Shown here: piece after piece, positions 24,546 to 32,979 of the stretch
Numbering within the stretch: the first letter of the stretch is position 1
How the letters are laid out: every line of letters begins with the position of its first letter
Translations under genes and position numbers: made by a program
The notes under the pieces: model-generated
Seen by the model: the letters and a program-made list of their open reading frames with translations, nothing else
The model's database searches: none
Told to the model about the DNA's origin: nothing
Origin: Zhongshania sp.
Lineage (GTDB): Bacteria; Pseudomonadota; Gammaproteobacteria; Pseudomonadales; Spongiibacteraceae
Reading direction: 5' to 3'
Assembly (NCBI GenBank): GCA_018066965.1
Contig: JAGPVP010000035.1
Span: 1 to 49,951, forward strand
DNA: 49,951 nucleotides

Positions 24546-24776
24546 GGGGCAGTGCTCCGTAGATAAAGTTTGAACCGCTGAGGTCTTAGCTGATGTGTGC
24601 TGAGAGAACTGGGGCTGATGAGCATCAGCTCCATACTAACAATTAACAGTGAGGATTGCTGTGTACTGAAATCTGCAGCGCGGTGACCGCATAGCCTCGC
24701 TGCAGTTTACCCGCACAGTTGCCTGCTTAGATCGAAAATCGTTGCAAGCATGTGTGCGGGTGGCCAATAAATAGAT
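24546..24776. other. Structured region downstream of the Mrp-like operon
   Basis: Three hairpins can be drawn. 24710-24717 CCCGCACA pairs with 24753-24760 TGTGCGGG, with nested TGCTT/AAGCA and GAT/ATC inside. 24673-24680 CTGCAGCG pairs with 24698-24705 CGCTGCAG. 24614-24619 GCTGAT pairs with 24624-24629 ATCAGC. On the operon's strand none is followed by a U run, so a classical terminator is not obvious. Confidence 0.45.
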
Positions 24777-26471
24777 TTAAAAAAATCGGAAAATTAACAA
24801 AACGGCAAGTAAGCTTACCACCAAAGCTACCATACTGCTGATTGAGATGGCGCGGGAGAAAATTCCGTCGCCGCTATGAAGAGTGGCCAAGCGCTGCTCA
24901 AATGTATGGCCCATGACGGCGATGCGACGGCGTAGGGCTTCATCTGTCTGGCGCACAATGGAGCCACAAGCTTTAATGAGGCGAGGAAGCGGACGCCGAT
25001 ACAACCAATCGACGTCTAGGTTGGTTGAGGGTAGTTCCGGTGGGTACAGGCCTTTCAGATTTAGCCAAACAAATGCCAATGCCGAGAAAAACAGCAACTG
25101 TGTTTGGGTGAGAATATGGCTCACATCATAGGCGCTGTAGTCGGTCGCAAAGGGCAGGTGTTGATAGAGTAGTTCTGGGAATATGCCAATCGTCAGGCAT
25201 AGGGCGGCTGCTATAGACATTGCCAGTAGCATATTCCAAGGCGCCTCTTTACAGCGTATACCCGAGTCGTGTGCAAAAAAGGCGAAGTAGGGAATTTTAA
25301 TACCAGCGTGATGGAAAACCCCAGCCGAGGCGAACAGTAATAGCAGCCACACCACATCAAAATTGTCTTTGAGTGCTGCTGACATGATCATCGATTTACT
25401 TACAAAACCGCTGAACAGCGGGAAGGCTGATATAGACGCCGCGCCGATGATACAGAGCACTGCAGTCTTGGGCATTGATTTATAAAGCCCGCCGAGTTCC
25501 GAGCCGTTGATACGACCGGTGCGGTATAACACAGCCCCCATCGACATAAACAATAAGCCTTTAAAAATAACGTCATTGAAGGCGTGCGCGACGGCACCAT
25601 TGATACCTAGTTCGGTGCCGATACCAATGCCCACCATCATAAATCCGATCTGGTTGATTAAACTGTAGGCAAGAACTCGGCGTAGGTCATTTTCAATGAC
25701 GGCAAAGAAAATGGGGAAGCAGGCCATCGTAGCGCCGATATAAACCAGCATTTCGGTACCCGGGAAGCCTCTGGCCATGGCGTATACCGCCACTTTTGTG
25801 GTGAAGGCGCTGAGGAATACGGTGCCCGTCGGTGTCGCTTCGGGATAGGCGTCTGTCAGCCAGTTGTGGAAAAATGGAAATGCGCACTTGATGCCAAATG
25901 CGATAAAAATAAACCAACTGGCGACGGAGTCTAGGCCGATTTCGGTAAACATCAGGCTGGACTGATGTTGGTAATATAAAATGACGCCCACTAACAGCAG
26001 CATTCCCGAGATGACCTGAGTCATCAAGTAGCGCATCCCTGCGTGGTAGGCCATGTCAGTGCGCCGCGCCCAAATTAAAAAGACCGACGTCACCGCCAGC
26101 ATTTCCCAAAAAACAAACAAGGTTAGTAAATCACCGGCAAAGACAGCACCCAAGGCACTGCCTGCATAAAACATGGCTGCAACTTGCTGCATTTTATCTT
26201 TGACGTGTAGGAAATAAATTACGCTGATGAGCGCGGCAATATGAAACAAATAGCCGAACAACAGGCTTAGCCTATCAATGTGAATGGGCTTAAGATCCAT
26301 GCCCATTAACTGGGTTTCGACGCCGTAGAACGCCGGTAGCTGCCAGAGGTTTAGTGCACTCAATACAATGATCACAATCATTGCAGGCCCGCGCCAAGTC
26401 GCGCCACCAAGCAGGGCGATTACGGCTCCTAGATAAAAGAGCAAGAAGGGCGGCAGTTCAATCCCCACCAT
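24777..26471 (-). CDS. Mrp-like antiporter subunit D (third NuoL/M/N-type subunit)
   Basis: 564 aa from the second of two close ATGs (26471), which has the better spacing to GGAG; 26477 is possible. About 14 membrane helices. Key residues of the family: Glu in the VFWEMLAVTS block (about 124), Lys in AFTTKVAVYAMARGF (about 230), and the HAFNDVIFKGLLFMSMGAVLYRTG helix. These are the proton-path Glu/Lys/His residues of NuoM- and MrpD-like proteins. The C-terminal 110 residues are a mixed cytoplasmic/helical extension. Last gene of the operon. Works with the other subunits in Na+ or K+/H+ exchange. Confidence 0.85.
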   Translation of the reverse strand: MVGIELPPFLLFYLGAVIALLGGATWRGPAMIVIIVLSALNLWQLPAFYGVETQLMGMDLKPIHIDRLSLLFGYLFHIAALISVIYFLHVKDKMQQVAAMFYAGSALGAVFAGDLLTLFVFWEMLAVTSVFLIWARRTDMAYHAGMRYLMTQVISGMLLLVGVILYYQHQSSLMFTEIGLDSVASWFIFIAFGIKCAFPFFHNWLTDAYPEATPTGTVFLSAFTTKVAVYAMARGFPGTEMLVYIGATMACFPIFFAVIENDLRRVLAYSLINQIGFMMVGIGIGTELGINGAVAHAFNDVIFKGLLFMSMGAVLYRTGRINGSELGGLYKSMPKTAVLCIIGAASISAFPLFSGFVSKSMIMSAALKDNFDVVWLLLLFASAGVFHHAGIKIPYFAFFAHDSGIRCKEAPWNMLLAMSIAAALCLTIGIFPELLYQHLPFATDYSAYDVSHILTQTQLLFFSALAFVWLNLKGLYPPELPSTNLDVDWLYRRPLPRLIKACGSIVRQTDEALRRRIAVMGHTFEQRLATLHSGDGIFSRAISISSMVALVVSLLAVLLIFRFF

Positions 26472-26742
26472 TGGCATTCTCCGTCTTGGTTTCGCGAGCT
26501 TGCTGATAGTAGTCTTCTTCGCGCATTAAGCCTTTGCGCATCCACTTAGCAACCAGTACTAATACAACACAGCCGATAAAGCCGTAGAGCGGATAAAAGC
26601 CATACAGGCCCTCTAGCGGGTGTTCTGTGTGCCGATGAATGACAAAATCCAGGCCAAATAACAGGCCACACATCGCGTACAAGCTGTAGAGAATACCGCG
26701 CAAGGTTTCGGGGCGATCAAAAAAATCTTGAGACTTGCTCAT
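26458..26742 (-). CDS. Unknown 94-aa membrane subunit inside the Mrp-like operon
   Basis: 94 aa with two hydrophobic helices: about 14-33 (GILYSLYAMCGLLFGLDFVI) and 46-66 (LYGFYPLYGFIGCVVLVLVA). The loop between them is HRHTEHPLEGLYG and the tail is basic then acidic (RKGLMREEDYYQQARETKTEN). It overlaps the gene before it by four bases (ATGA) and the gene after it by 14, so it is tightly coupled. None of the standard Mrp subunits A to G matches. I infer a small structural subunit of the complex. Confidence 0.75.
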   Translation of the reverse strand: MSKSQDFFDRPETLRGILYSLYAMCGLLFGLDFVIHRHTEHPLEGLYGFYPLYGFIGCVVLVLVAKWMRKGLMREEDYYQQARETKTENANGGD

Positions 26743-28214
26743 GGCCTTCCCTCGCTAAAAATCTGTGATACCAGCTCAAATAGCGGGTTTGGAAAGAAAA
26801 ATAGCAATACGCATGCGCTAGCAGTGGAGCATATCGCAAGGAGTGCCGCGGGTGGCGCCTCGTGAATGGTAACGAGCCCCGCGACTGCCTGTTTACTCGG
26901 AAAGAAGGCGCGCAGTGGGATCGGTAGTAAGTAGGCGATATTTAGCAGCGAGCTGAGTATTAGTACTGCCATTAAAATCAGGTGGTCCGTCTCTAAAGTG
27001 GCGGTTAGTAGCCACCACTTGCTCCACGTTCCCGCGGTGGGCGGTAGCCCGATAATACTTAGTGAGGCGATAAAAAATGCCGCCATGGTGATTGGCATGA
27101 TTCGCCCCAGACCGGCCATCGAACTAATCTCACTCTTGTGGCTAGCCACGAGTATCGCGCCAGCGCAGAAGAATAGGGTGATCTTGCCTAGCGCATGGGT
27201 CGCGATATGCATTGCGCTGCCCATTACACCGCTTTCAACGGCGAGTAAGGTTCCCAAGGTGATATAGCCGAGTTGGCTAATGGTGGAGTAGGCGAGGCGG
27301 GCTTTGAGATTGTCTTGGCGCAGCGCTATTAGCGAAGCCAGCACGACACCGGCACCAGCTAGGTAGAGAAGATAGTCGCTTACCGGTATTTGTTGCAGCG
27401 TATCTAGGCCAAAGATGAAGACCAGAATTTTGATCAGGCTGAATACGCCAGCCTTGACCACCGCAACGGCGTGGAGAAGGGCGCTAACCGGGGTAGGAGC
27501 CACCATTGCCGCCGGAAGCCAGCGGTGAAAAGGCATGACCGCTGCCTTGGCGACACCAAAAACAAATAGGACTAGCAATAGTGACAGCAACGCGATTGGA
27601 GTTTGCTCGGGGAAAATGCCGCCTTGTTGAAAGTCTAGCGTGCCTGCCACCAGCCACGTGATGATAATAGCAGGGAGAAAAAAGGCGATAGACGTGCCCA
27701 TTAATATTCCCAGATAAACTCTGCCGCCCTTTTTGGCTTTTTCGGTACCCGCGTGAGTGACGAGAGGATAGGTACACAGTGAAAGTACTTCGTAAAAAAT
27801 GAACAAGGTGAATAGGTTTTCTGCGTAGGCAATGGCCATTACCGCTGCGATGGCAGTAGCAAAACACGCGTAGAAACGTGTTTGGTAGTCTTCGTTGTGG
27901 CCGCGCATATAACCAATCGCGTACAAGGTAGTTACTGGCCACAGCAGACTGGCAACTAGCCCAAACAGGAGTCCTAGGGCATCGACTCTGAAGCTTAAAT
28001 TTAGACCGGGCAGTATTTCTAGCCACTGGCGTGAGAGCGCTTCACCGTGATTAAAACTGGAGTACAGCTTCAGATTAATCACTAAAAGGGTCACGCCGGC
28101 GATAAGGGATATGGCTTCGCGCAGATTTGGTTTTTTGCTGAACGCCAGTATGCCTATCACCGCAATAATGGGCGTGAGAATGGCGACGTCAATTAGCACA
28201 GTTGTTGTATCCAT
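26739..28214 (-). CDS. Mrp-like antiporter subunit, NuoL/MrpA-type core (second of three)
   Basis: 491 aa, about 14 helices. The block APTPVSALLHAVAVVKAGVFSLIKI is characteristic of the NuoL/MrpA side of the family; it includes the His and Lys of the proton path. ENLFTLFIFYEVLSLCTYPLVTH has the first conserved Glu. It lacks the long MrpA C-terminal domains (these reside in the 328-aa gene at 30036-31022). The start overlaps the previous stop by one base (TAATG). Confidence 0.85.
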   Translation of the reverse strand: MDTTTVLIDVAILTPIIAVIGILAFSKKPNLREAISLIAGVTLLVINLKLYSSFNHGEALSRQWLEILPGLNLSFRVDALGLLFGLVASLLWPVTTLYAIGYMRGHNEDYQTRFYACFATAIAAVMAIAYAENLFTLFIFYEVLSLCTYPLVTHAGTEKAKKGGRVYLGILMGTSIAFFLPAIIITWLVAGTLDFQQGGIFPEQTPIALLSLLLVLFVFGVAKAAVMPFHRWLPAAMVAPTPVSALLHAVAVVKAGVFSLIKILVFIFGLDTLQQIPVSDYLLYLAGAGVVLASLIALRQDNLKARLAYSTISQLGYITLGTLLAVESGVMGSAMHIATHALGKITLFFCAGAILVASHKSEISSMAGLGRIMPITMAAFFIASLSIIGLPPTAGTWSKWWLLTATLETDHLILMAVLILSSLLNIAYLLPIPLRAFFPSKQAVAGLVTIHEAPPAALLAICSTASACVLLFFFPNPLFELVSQIFSEGRP

Positions 28215-29689
28215 TATGGACGCCCCTCTACCAATGCTGCGGCTGCTTCATAGCTGATCGATATCGGTAAACGGGTGTCGATACCAAAATAGACATTGCC
28301 TAGAATAAGCAGCCAGAGCGCAATAAGCATAGTGAGTGGGGCTTCTTTTACTGGAGAGTTATCTGCTGCTGATTTGAAGTAGAGTGCTTCTACTACTCGC
28401 CATATATAGATAATGGCTAGCAGTGAACCCAATAGAATTAAAAACACTAATGGCCAGCGGCCCGCCAGCGCGGCAGCAGATACCAAATACCATTTGCTGA
28501 TAAAGCCAGCGGTAAGTGGAACACCAATTAAGCTGAGGCCGCCGGCAACAAAGCCAAAGCTGGTCCAGGGCATTTTTCTCCCCAGTCCCTGCATCGAGGT
28601 AAGGGTTGTGGCGCCGATGCGAACCGCAATCCCAGCCAAGGCCATAAACAATGTGGCTTTCATCAATGCGTGGTTGAAAACATGAATCAAGGTGGCCTGT
28701 AGCCCCAGCACGCCGCCGATACCCAAGCCGATAACCATATAGCCAATCTGCGCGATACTGGAATAGGCGATGGCGCGTTTTATTTCTTCTTGATAAATCG
28801 CCACAATCGACGCGCTGAATACTGCGAGAACGCCTAAGGCAACAAAGATATCCGCCAGTGGTATAACGAGCTGGCTAAACTCGCTTGGGAAAATGGTGTA
28901 GGTAAAACGGATTAATAGATAAAGGGCTACCTTGGTGGCGCTGGCGGCCAGGAAGGTTGTCACAATCGATGGTGCTTGGCTGTAAGCGTTCGGCAACCAC
29001 AGATGCAGTGGAAATAGTGCGAGTTTTAAACTGATGCCAACAAGAATAAACGCATAGGCGGCAAATACCGTAGAAGACTCGCCAGCTGGTGGCAGGCGTT
29101 GCGCGAGATCCTGCATATTGAGGGTGCCGGTCATGATATACATGAGGCCAATGCCGATGAGGATAAACGTCGCCCCAGTCGTGCCCATAATTAGGTAGCG
29201 AAATGCAGCCCATAAACTTTTTCTATTGGGGCCTAAGGAAATAAGTGTGTAGGTCGACAGCGATGAAATTTCCAAAAAAACAAAGACGTTAAACGCATCT
29301 CCTGTTGCTAAAATTCCCAGCAAACCGGCGAGACAGAGTAGCCACGCCACATAAAATAAGCCCTGCTTATCTAAAGAAATCTCAGTGCTAATACTGCTCT
29401 GCGCCGCTAGTAGAGAAACCGTACTACTGGCAGAAACAATGACGAGCAACCACGCATTGAGCAGATCAATTCTGTACTCAATTCCCCAAGGCGCTTGCCA
29501 GCCACCTAAGGCATAGCTAATTACGCCATGATTGTAGACCGTAGTTAGCAGTATGGCGGCGATGCAAAAACTGAGGGCGCTGACTAGCAGGGCGAATAGC
29601 CATGCGAGTTTGCCTCGACCTAAAATAAGGCAGGCGGGTGCCCCTAGCAGTGGCAGAATGACTTGCAGAATAGGTAAATGGCTTAACAC
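28214..29689 (-). CDS. mrpD: Mrp-like antiporter subunit D (first of three)
   Basis: 491 aa, the length of typical MrpD. Fourteen helices. Glu in NVFVFLEISSLSTYTLIS, Lys in TTFLAASATKVALYLLIRF, and HVFNHALMKATLFMALAGI are the family's proton-path blocks. It follows MrpC with a 7-bp overlap, the canonical mrpC-mrpD order. I am confident of subfamily MrpD here; the other two homologues in the operon are more diverged. Confidence 0.88.
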   Translation of the reverse strand: MLSHLPILQVILPLLGAPACLILGRGKLAWLFALLVSALSFCIAAILLTTVYNHGVISYALGGWQAPWGIEYRIDLLNAWLLVIVSASSTVSLLAAQSSISTEISLDKQGLFYVAWLLCLAGLLGILATGDAFNVFVFLEISSLSTYTLISLGPNRKSLWAAFRYLIMGTTGATFILIGIGLMYIMTGTLNMQDLAQRLPPAGESSTVFAAYAFILVGISLKLALFPLHLWLPNAYSQAPSIVTTFLAASATKVALYLLIRFTYTIFPSEFSQLVIPLADIFVALGVLAVFSASIVAIYQEEIKRAIAYSSIAQIGYMVIGLGIGGVLGLQATLIHVFNHALMKATLFMALAGIAVRIGATTLTSMQGLGRKMPWTSFGFVAGGLSLIGVPLTAGFISKWYLVSAAALAGRWPLVFLILLGSLLAIIYIWRVVEALYFKSAADNSPVKEAPLTMLIALWLLILGNVYFGIDTRLPISISYEAAAALVEGRP

Positions 29690-30039
29690 GTATGGTCTCG
29701 CTGCTGAATTTCGGACTCTTCAATTGTGCCGTAGGCTTTTTTGATTCTTATTACCAATGCAAGTCCTAATGCCGTGGTAGCGATGCCGACAACGATTGCG
29801 GTGAGAATCAGTACATGGGGTAGGGGGTTAGAATAGATCGTGATCCCGTCTTGTAGAATCGGGGCGCTACCGCCAGTAACTTTTCCAGAACTGATATAAA
29901 GTATAAAAACCGAGGTCTGAAAAATATTTAGTCCCACCAGCTTTTTCACCAGATTGCCCTGTGCAATCACGATGAAAAAGCCGATCATCATCAGCGCGAC
30001 AACAATCCAATAGTTGTAATGGCTAAGTAGCAGCGTCAT
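29683..30039 (-). CDS. mrpC: Mrp antiporter subunit C (NuoK-like)
   Basis: 118 aa with three helices. VKKLVGLNIFQTSVFILYIS and PLPHVLILTAIVVGIATTALGLALVIRI are the typical MrpC/NuoK blocks. Essential small subunit of the antiporter membrane arm. It starts with a four-base overlap on the previous stop. Confidence 0.9.
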   Translation of the reverse strand: MTLLLSHYNYWIVVALMMIGFFIVIAQGNLVKKLVGLNIFQTSVFILYISSGKVTGGSAPILQDGITIYSNPLPHVLILTAIVVGIATTALGLALVIRIKKAYGTIEESEIQQRDHTC

Positions 30040-31022
30040 TCGTCAGTCTCCGCTGAGTTGTTCACCTGACTAGCGAAGCAGTAGAAGATCATTACCATGA
30101 CGGCTGCAACAGTGATTCCCACACCAAGCTCAATAATAATAATGCCGATGTGTTGGCCGGTAACTGGATTTTCTGCCAATACTGAATAGTCAAGGAAATC
30201 GCCGCCGTTAAGCATTGATACCAGACCTACTGACCCGTAAAGCAATACACCGAAGGCGGCGAGGATTCTGAGTAAGGCTGAGCTCACTACTTGTTGCGCG
30301 AGATCGACGCCGAAAAACATGGTGTACAAAATAATTGCTGCAGCAAAAATCACCCCTGCTTGAAAACCGCCACCGGGCCCGTATTCCCCGTGAAACTGCA
30401 CATAAAGTGCAAATAAGAGAATGGGAGGGATTAAAATTTTACTGACGATGCGAAGAATTTTGTGCTTGTGCGCGCCGCTGATCACGGGCGTTTGACTGCC
30501 GCTAGGTTTTAGCATGAGCAATGTTAAAACACCGATACCGGCGGTGAAAACGACCGCCACTTCGCCGAAGGTATCGAAGCCACGGTAACTGGCTAGTACC
30601 GAGGTCACAATATTTGGAATGCCGATCTCGTCAGCGGATTGCCCTATATAGCGCGGGCTCACATGGGTGTTGGCAGGCGCATTGGCAGAGCCAAATTCGG
30701 GCATGCTGAGTGTGCCGATCACTAACAGCGCACCGGTAATTGTCACCAATATTAAAGCGGGAATATTTCGGCTGGGACTGTGCTTTTCCCTGCGTCCCAC
30801 CAGTGCCACCGTTAGTAGCATCAGCAGGGGAGAAATTCCCGACCCCACGGCGGCTTCGGTAAACGCGACGTCTACCGCGTCCATCAGTACAAAAAAACTC
30901 GCTGACAAGAATCCATAAATTCCACTGAGCATGATCACGGCAAGTAGGTCGCGGCTTAATACGATTCCCAATGCGGTGGCTAGCAGCAGGCTTAGCAGGC
31001 TGATATTGATAAAGAATTCTAT
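30036..31022 (-). CDS. mrpB: Mrp antiporter subunit: DUF4040/MrpA C-terminal part fused to MrpB
   Basis: About 328 aa if translation starts at the ATA at 31022. Residues 1-80 match the DUF4040 segment (RDLLAVIMLSGIYGFLSASFFVLMDAVDVAFTEAAVG), which in other Mrp systems belongs to MrpA's C-terminus. The second half is MrpB (ILIPPILLFALYVQFHGEYGPGGGFQAG). No ATG, GTG or TTG lies between the upstream in-frame TGA and residue 18. The first TTG (30971) would remove the hydrophobic start and lacks a ribosome site. GGGGAGG ends 8 bases before the ATA, hence the proposed start. Confidence 0.8.
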   Translation of the reverse strand: MEFFINISLLSLLLATALGIVLSRDLLAVIMLSGIYGFLSASFFVLMDAVDVAFTEAAVGSGISPLLMLLTVALVGRREKHSPSRNIPALILVTITGALLVIGTLSMPEFGSANAPANTHVSPRYIGQSADEIGIPNIVTSVLASYRGFDTFGEVAVVFTAGIGVLTLLMLKPSGSQTPVISGAHKHKILRIVSKILIPPILLFALYVQFHGEYGPGGGFQAGVIFAAAIILYTMFFGVDLAQQVVSSALLRILAAFGVLLYGSVGLVSMLNGGDFLDYSVLAENPVTGQHIGIIIIELGVGITVAAVMVMIFYCFASQVNNSAETDE

Positions 31023-31061
31023 GGCGATATCCTCCCCGCTGTATACTCATAGCGGTCACGT

Positions 31062-31382
31062 TTAGGCGTCATGGGATTCCTCCCTGAGCGTCTCGTGTTG
31101 TTGATGGCGCCAAACGGCTTTTGCCAAAGCGTGGCTTGCCGTGGGACTGGTGAACAATATAAACAGTAAAATCATGATCAGTTTGAGAAGAACCAAACTC
31201 CATCCGGCCAGTAACATTAGTCCAGAAAGAAGTAGGGTCGTCGCGAGGGTTTCAGTCACTCCCGCAGCATGCATACGGCTGTAGATATCTGGAAATCGCA
31301 AGACCCCGAGTGTGCCGGTGAAAATCAAGCCGCTGCCGGTCAGCAACAGAATGCCGCTAAGAATTTCCAGCAAATTACTCAT
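31062..31382 (-). CDS. mrpG: Mrp antiporter subunit G
   Basis: 106 aa from the ATG at 31382 (AAGG upstream), overlapping the mrpF end by 8 bp; a longer frame to 31421 lies inside mrpF and is unlikely. Three helices. GVLRFPDIYSRMHAAGVTET and LFTSPTASHALAKA are the MrpG signatures. Confidence 0.9.
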   Translation of the reverse strand: MSNLLEILSGILLLTGSGLIFTGTLGVLRFPDIYSRMHAAGVTETLATTLLLSGLMLLAGWSLVLLKLIMILLFILFTSPTASHALAKAVWRHQQHETLREESHDA

Positions 31383-31656
31383 GAGTAGAGCTACCTTTCT
31401 CTGCTTTTTGGGTGTGCTCAAAGTATCTTAGAAGTGCGATCACGCTGATGAAATTCATTAGGGCATAGATCAGCGCAATATCTAAAAACTCAGGTCTGCC
31501 GAATAAAAAACCGAGGACAGCAATAAGCAAAACAGTTTTGGTTCCAAATAAGTTAGCGGCTAGTACTCGGTCGAATATCGTAGGGCCTGCAAAGCCTCTG
31601 ACCATTGCCATGGCCATAACAACTAATAGGGTAAAGGTAGTGACAGCGAGCATCAT
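31375..31656 (-). CDS. mrpF: Mrp antiporter subunit F
   Basis: 93 aa with three helices. FAGPTIFDRVLAANLFGTKTVLLI and FLDIALIYALMNFISVIALLRY are the MrpF motifs. TAATG overlap with mrpE. Confidence 0.9.
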   Translation of the reverse strand: MMLAVTTFTLLVVMAMAMVRGFAGPTIFDRVLAANLFGTKTVLLIAVLGFLFGRPEFLDIALIYALMNFISVIALLRYFEHTQKAEKGSSTHE

Positions 31657-32123
31657 TATTCCAGTTTATTCACTCGACGGCTCATTGCACCTGCGTCGAG
31701 ATCGTCGAGATTGGATTGGGTGAGGCCATGTACGAGCACCTCGTTGTCTGAAAGCTCTACCGCAATAGTTCCAGGGGTGAGGTTGATTGAGTTGGCGTAG
31801 ATAACCCGACCGATGTCGGTTTTCTGACTCACCGGAAAACGCCGCATTCCAGGGCTAATTGTGCTGTTGCCAGACCAAATACGTTTGACCACGTCTATGT
31901 TGCTAATAATGATTTGTGCCGTTAGCCAAGCGTAGTATCGAGGAAGGTGGCGGGTTAAGTGGATGGGCTGGGATTCGTGATCTACGACGTCCATTCTGTG
32001 ACTGATCCATACAACTAGTACAACCGACGCAGCGCCAAAGCCTAGCAATAGGCCAGAATAGTGCCCCGAGTTGGCTAGCCAAATAATGGCTAAAAGGGCA
32101 GAAATACTAAAAGTGTGCTTCAT
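31656..32123 (-). CDS. mrpE: Mrp antiporter subunit E
   Basis: 155 aa. Two N-terminal helices, then a cytoplasmic domain with INLTPGTIAVELSDNEVLVHGL, the MrpE signature. First gene of the operon E-F-G-(A'/B)-C-D-D-x-D. The promoter must lie in the 74 bp before it or further upstream of the Rap1a-like gene, as the two could be co-transcribed. Confidence 0.9.
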   Translation of the reverse strand: MKHTFSISALLAIIWLANSGHYSGLLLGFGAASVVLVVWISHRMDVVDHESQPIHLTRHLPRYYAWLTAQIIISNIDVVKRIWSGNSTISPGMRRFPVSQKTDIGRVIYANSINLTPGTIAVELSDNEVLVHGLTQSNLDDLDAGAMSRRVNKLE

Positions 32124-32197
32124 AATTGTCTCAGCTAGGTTTGCTGTTGTTAGTTATGAGTACATTTTGAGGTCGCCTACACAGTTGTGGCTTGTCA

Positions 32198-32629
32198 TCA
32201 GCACGGGTAGTGAGCTTTTAAAACCTGCTTCATCAGAGAGCTTGCTAATTGATCTTTCTTAGTAACGTTGACACTGGCAATCTGACCAGCAAGTTGTTTA
32301 ATGCTGACATCTTTGGGTAGGCAGTAACGTGCACTTTTTAACGAGTCGATTTCAATGCTGCCACCAGGGGCTCGGGTTCTAATGGCGCGCTGCGTGAAAT
32401 CAGATTGCTCGTCATTAGCTACTACTATTTGGCTACTGCCTGACACAAAACCCTGCAGATAGGCACTGCAAAGTGCGCCATTTTTATTGCCAATTTCTGC
32501 AATATATTCGACACAACTATTTTGCAATTCATTCGTGTTTAGGGTCTCCACAGCAGTAGCTGTGGCGCTGCTCAAAAAGCCGCAACAGGCTGCCAGAATT
32601 AGCTTGAAGTGCTGTTTATATACAAGCAT
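32198..32629 (-). CDS. Exported Rap1a/Tai-like immunity-domain protein
   Basis: 143 aa with a signal peptide (1-26, ending TATA). The mature part fits the Rap1a immunity domain: CVEYIAEIG, GALCSAYLQGFVSG, ARYCLPKDVSIKQLAGQI and a C-terminal AHYPC, with the paired cysteines that form the family's disulfides. In type VI secretion these periplasmic proteins neutralise peptidoglycan amidase effectors; here no effector or secretion genes are nearby. It is the gene just upstream of the Mrp-like operon on the same strand. A housekeeping use of the fold is possible. Confidence 0.72.
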   Translation of the reverse strand: MLVYKQHFKLILAACCGFLSSATATAVETLNTNELQNSCVEYIAEIGNKNGALCSAYLQGFVSGSSQIVVANDEQSDFTQRAIRTRAPGGSIEIDSLKSARYCLPKDVSIKQLAGQIASVNVTKKDQLASSLMKQVLKAHYPC

Positions 32630-32979
32630 TTATTCTCTCCACGTATCTTTTTTATTGCATTTACTTTCGCACCTAAAGTGTGAAAAGTGTTGTCATAAAT
32701 GTAATAAAGTGTGTCAAGGGTGGGTTTGCGCATAATGATTGTGGGTGAATTCTTGTCAAACTATCGCAAAGTTCATGAGAGTGTGAGACCAATTAATATT
32801 ATGAATTTATGGGATGTGAAACTTCTGCTGTTCTGAGCTACTTGCGCTGTTATAGTTTGATGGCGCTAGTTATTGGAATACGGCGGAGTTGCCAAAATCG
32901 AGATGCGTGAGGCCGCTCATAAGTGGTTTTAAAGAGCGTTCATTGACGTCAAATACTATAAAAATTGGTGGTAAACATA
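32630..32979. other. 350-bp region between the Rap1a-like gene and the response regulator gene
   Basis: Divergent promoters are expected. A short palindrome TTGACGTCAA sits at 32943-32952 just before the response regulator gene, and a cluster of GTGT/AAGTGT words at 32675-32715. No gene seen. The two-component system may bind here, but no direct-repeat pair stands out enough to call. Confidence 0.45.

Noticed and set aside
30631-31059. A 142-codon frame overlapping the MrpB fusion gene
   Set aside because: It is in a different frame over a conserved membrane protein gene, is rich in Arg/Pro/Ser and lacks any motif; a shadow frame.
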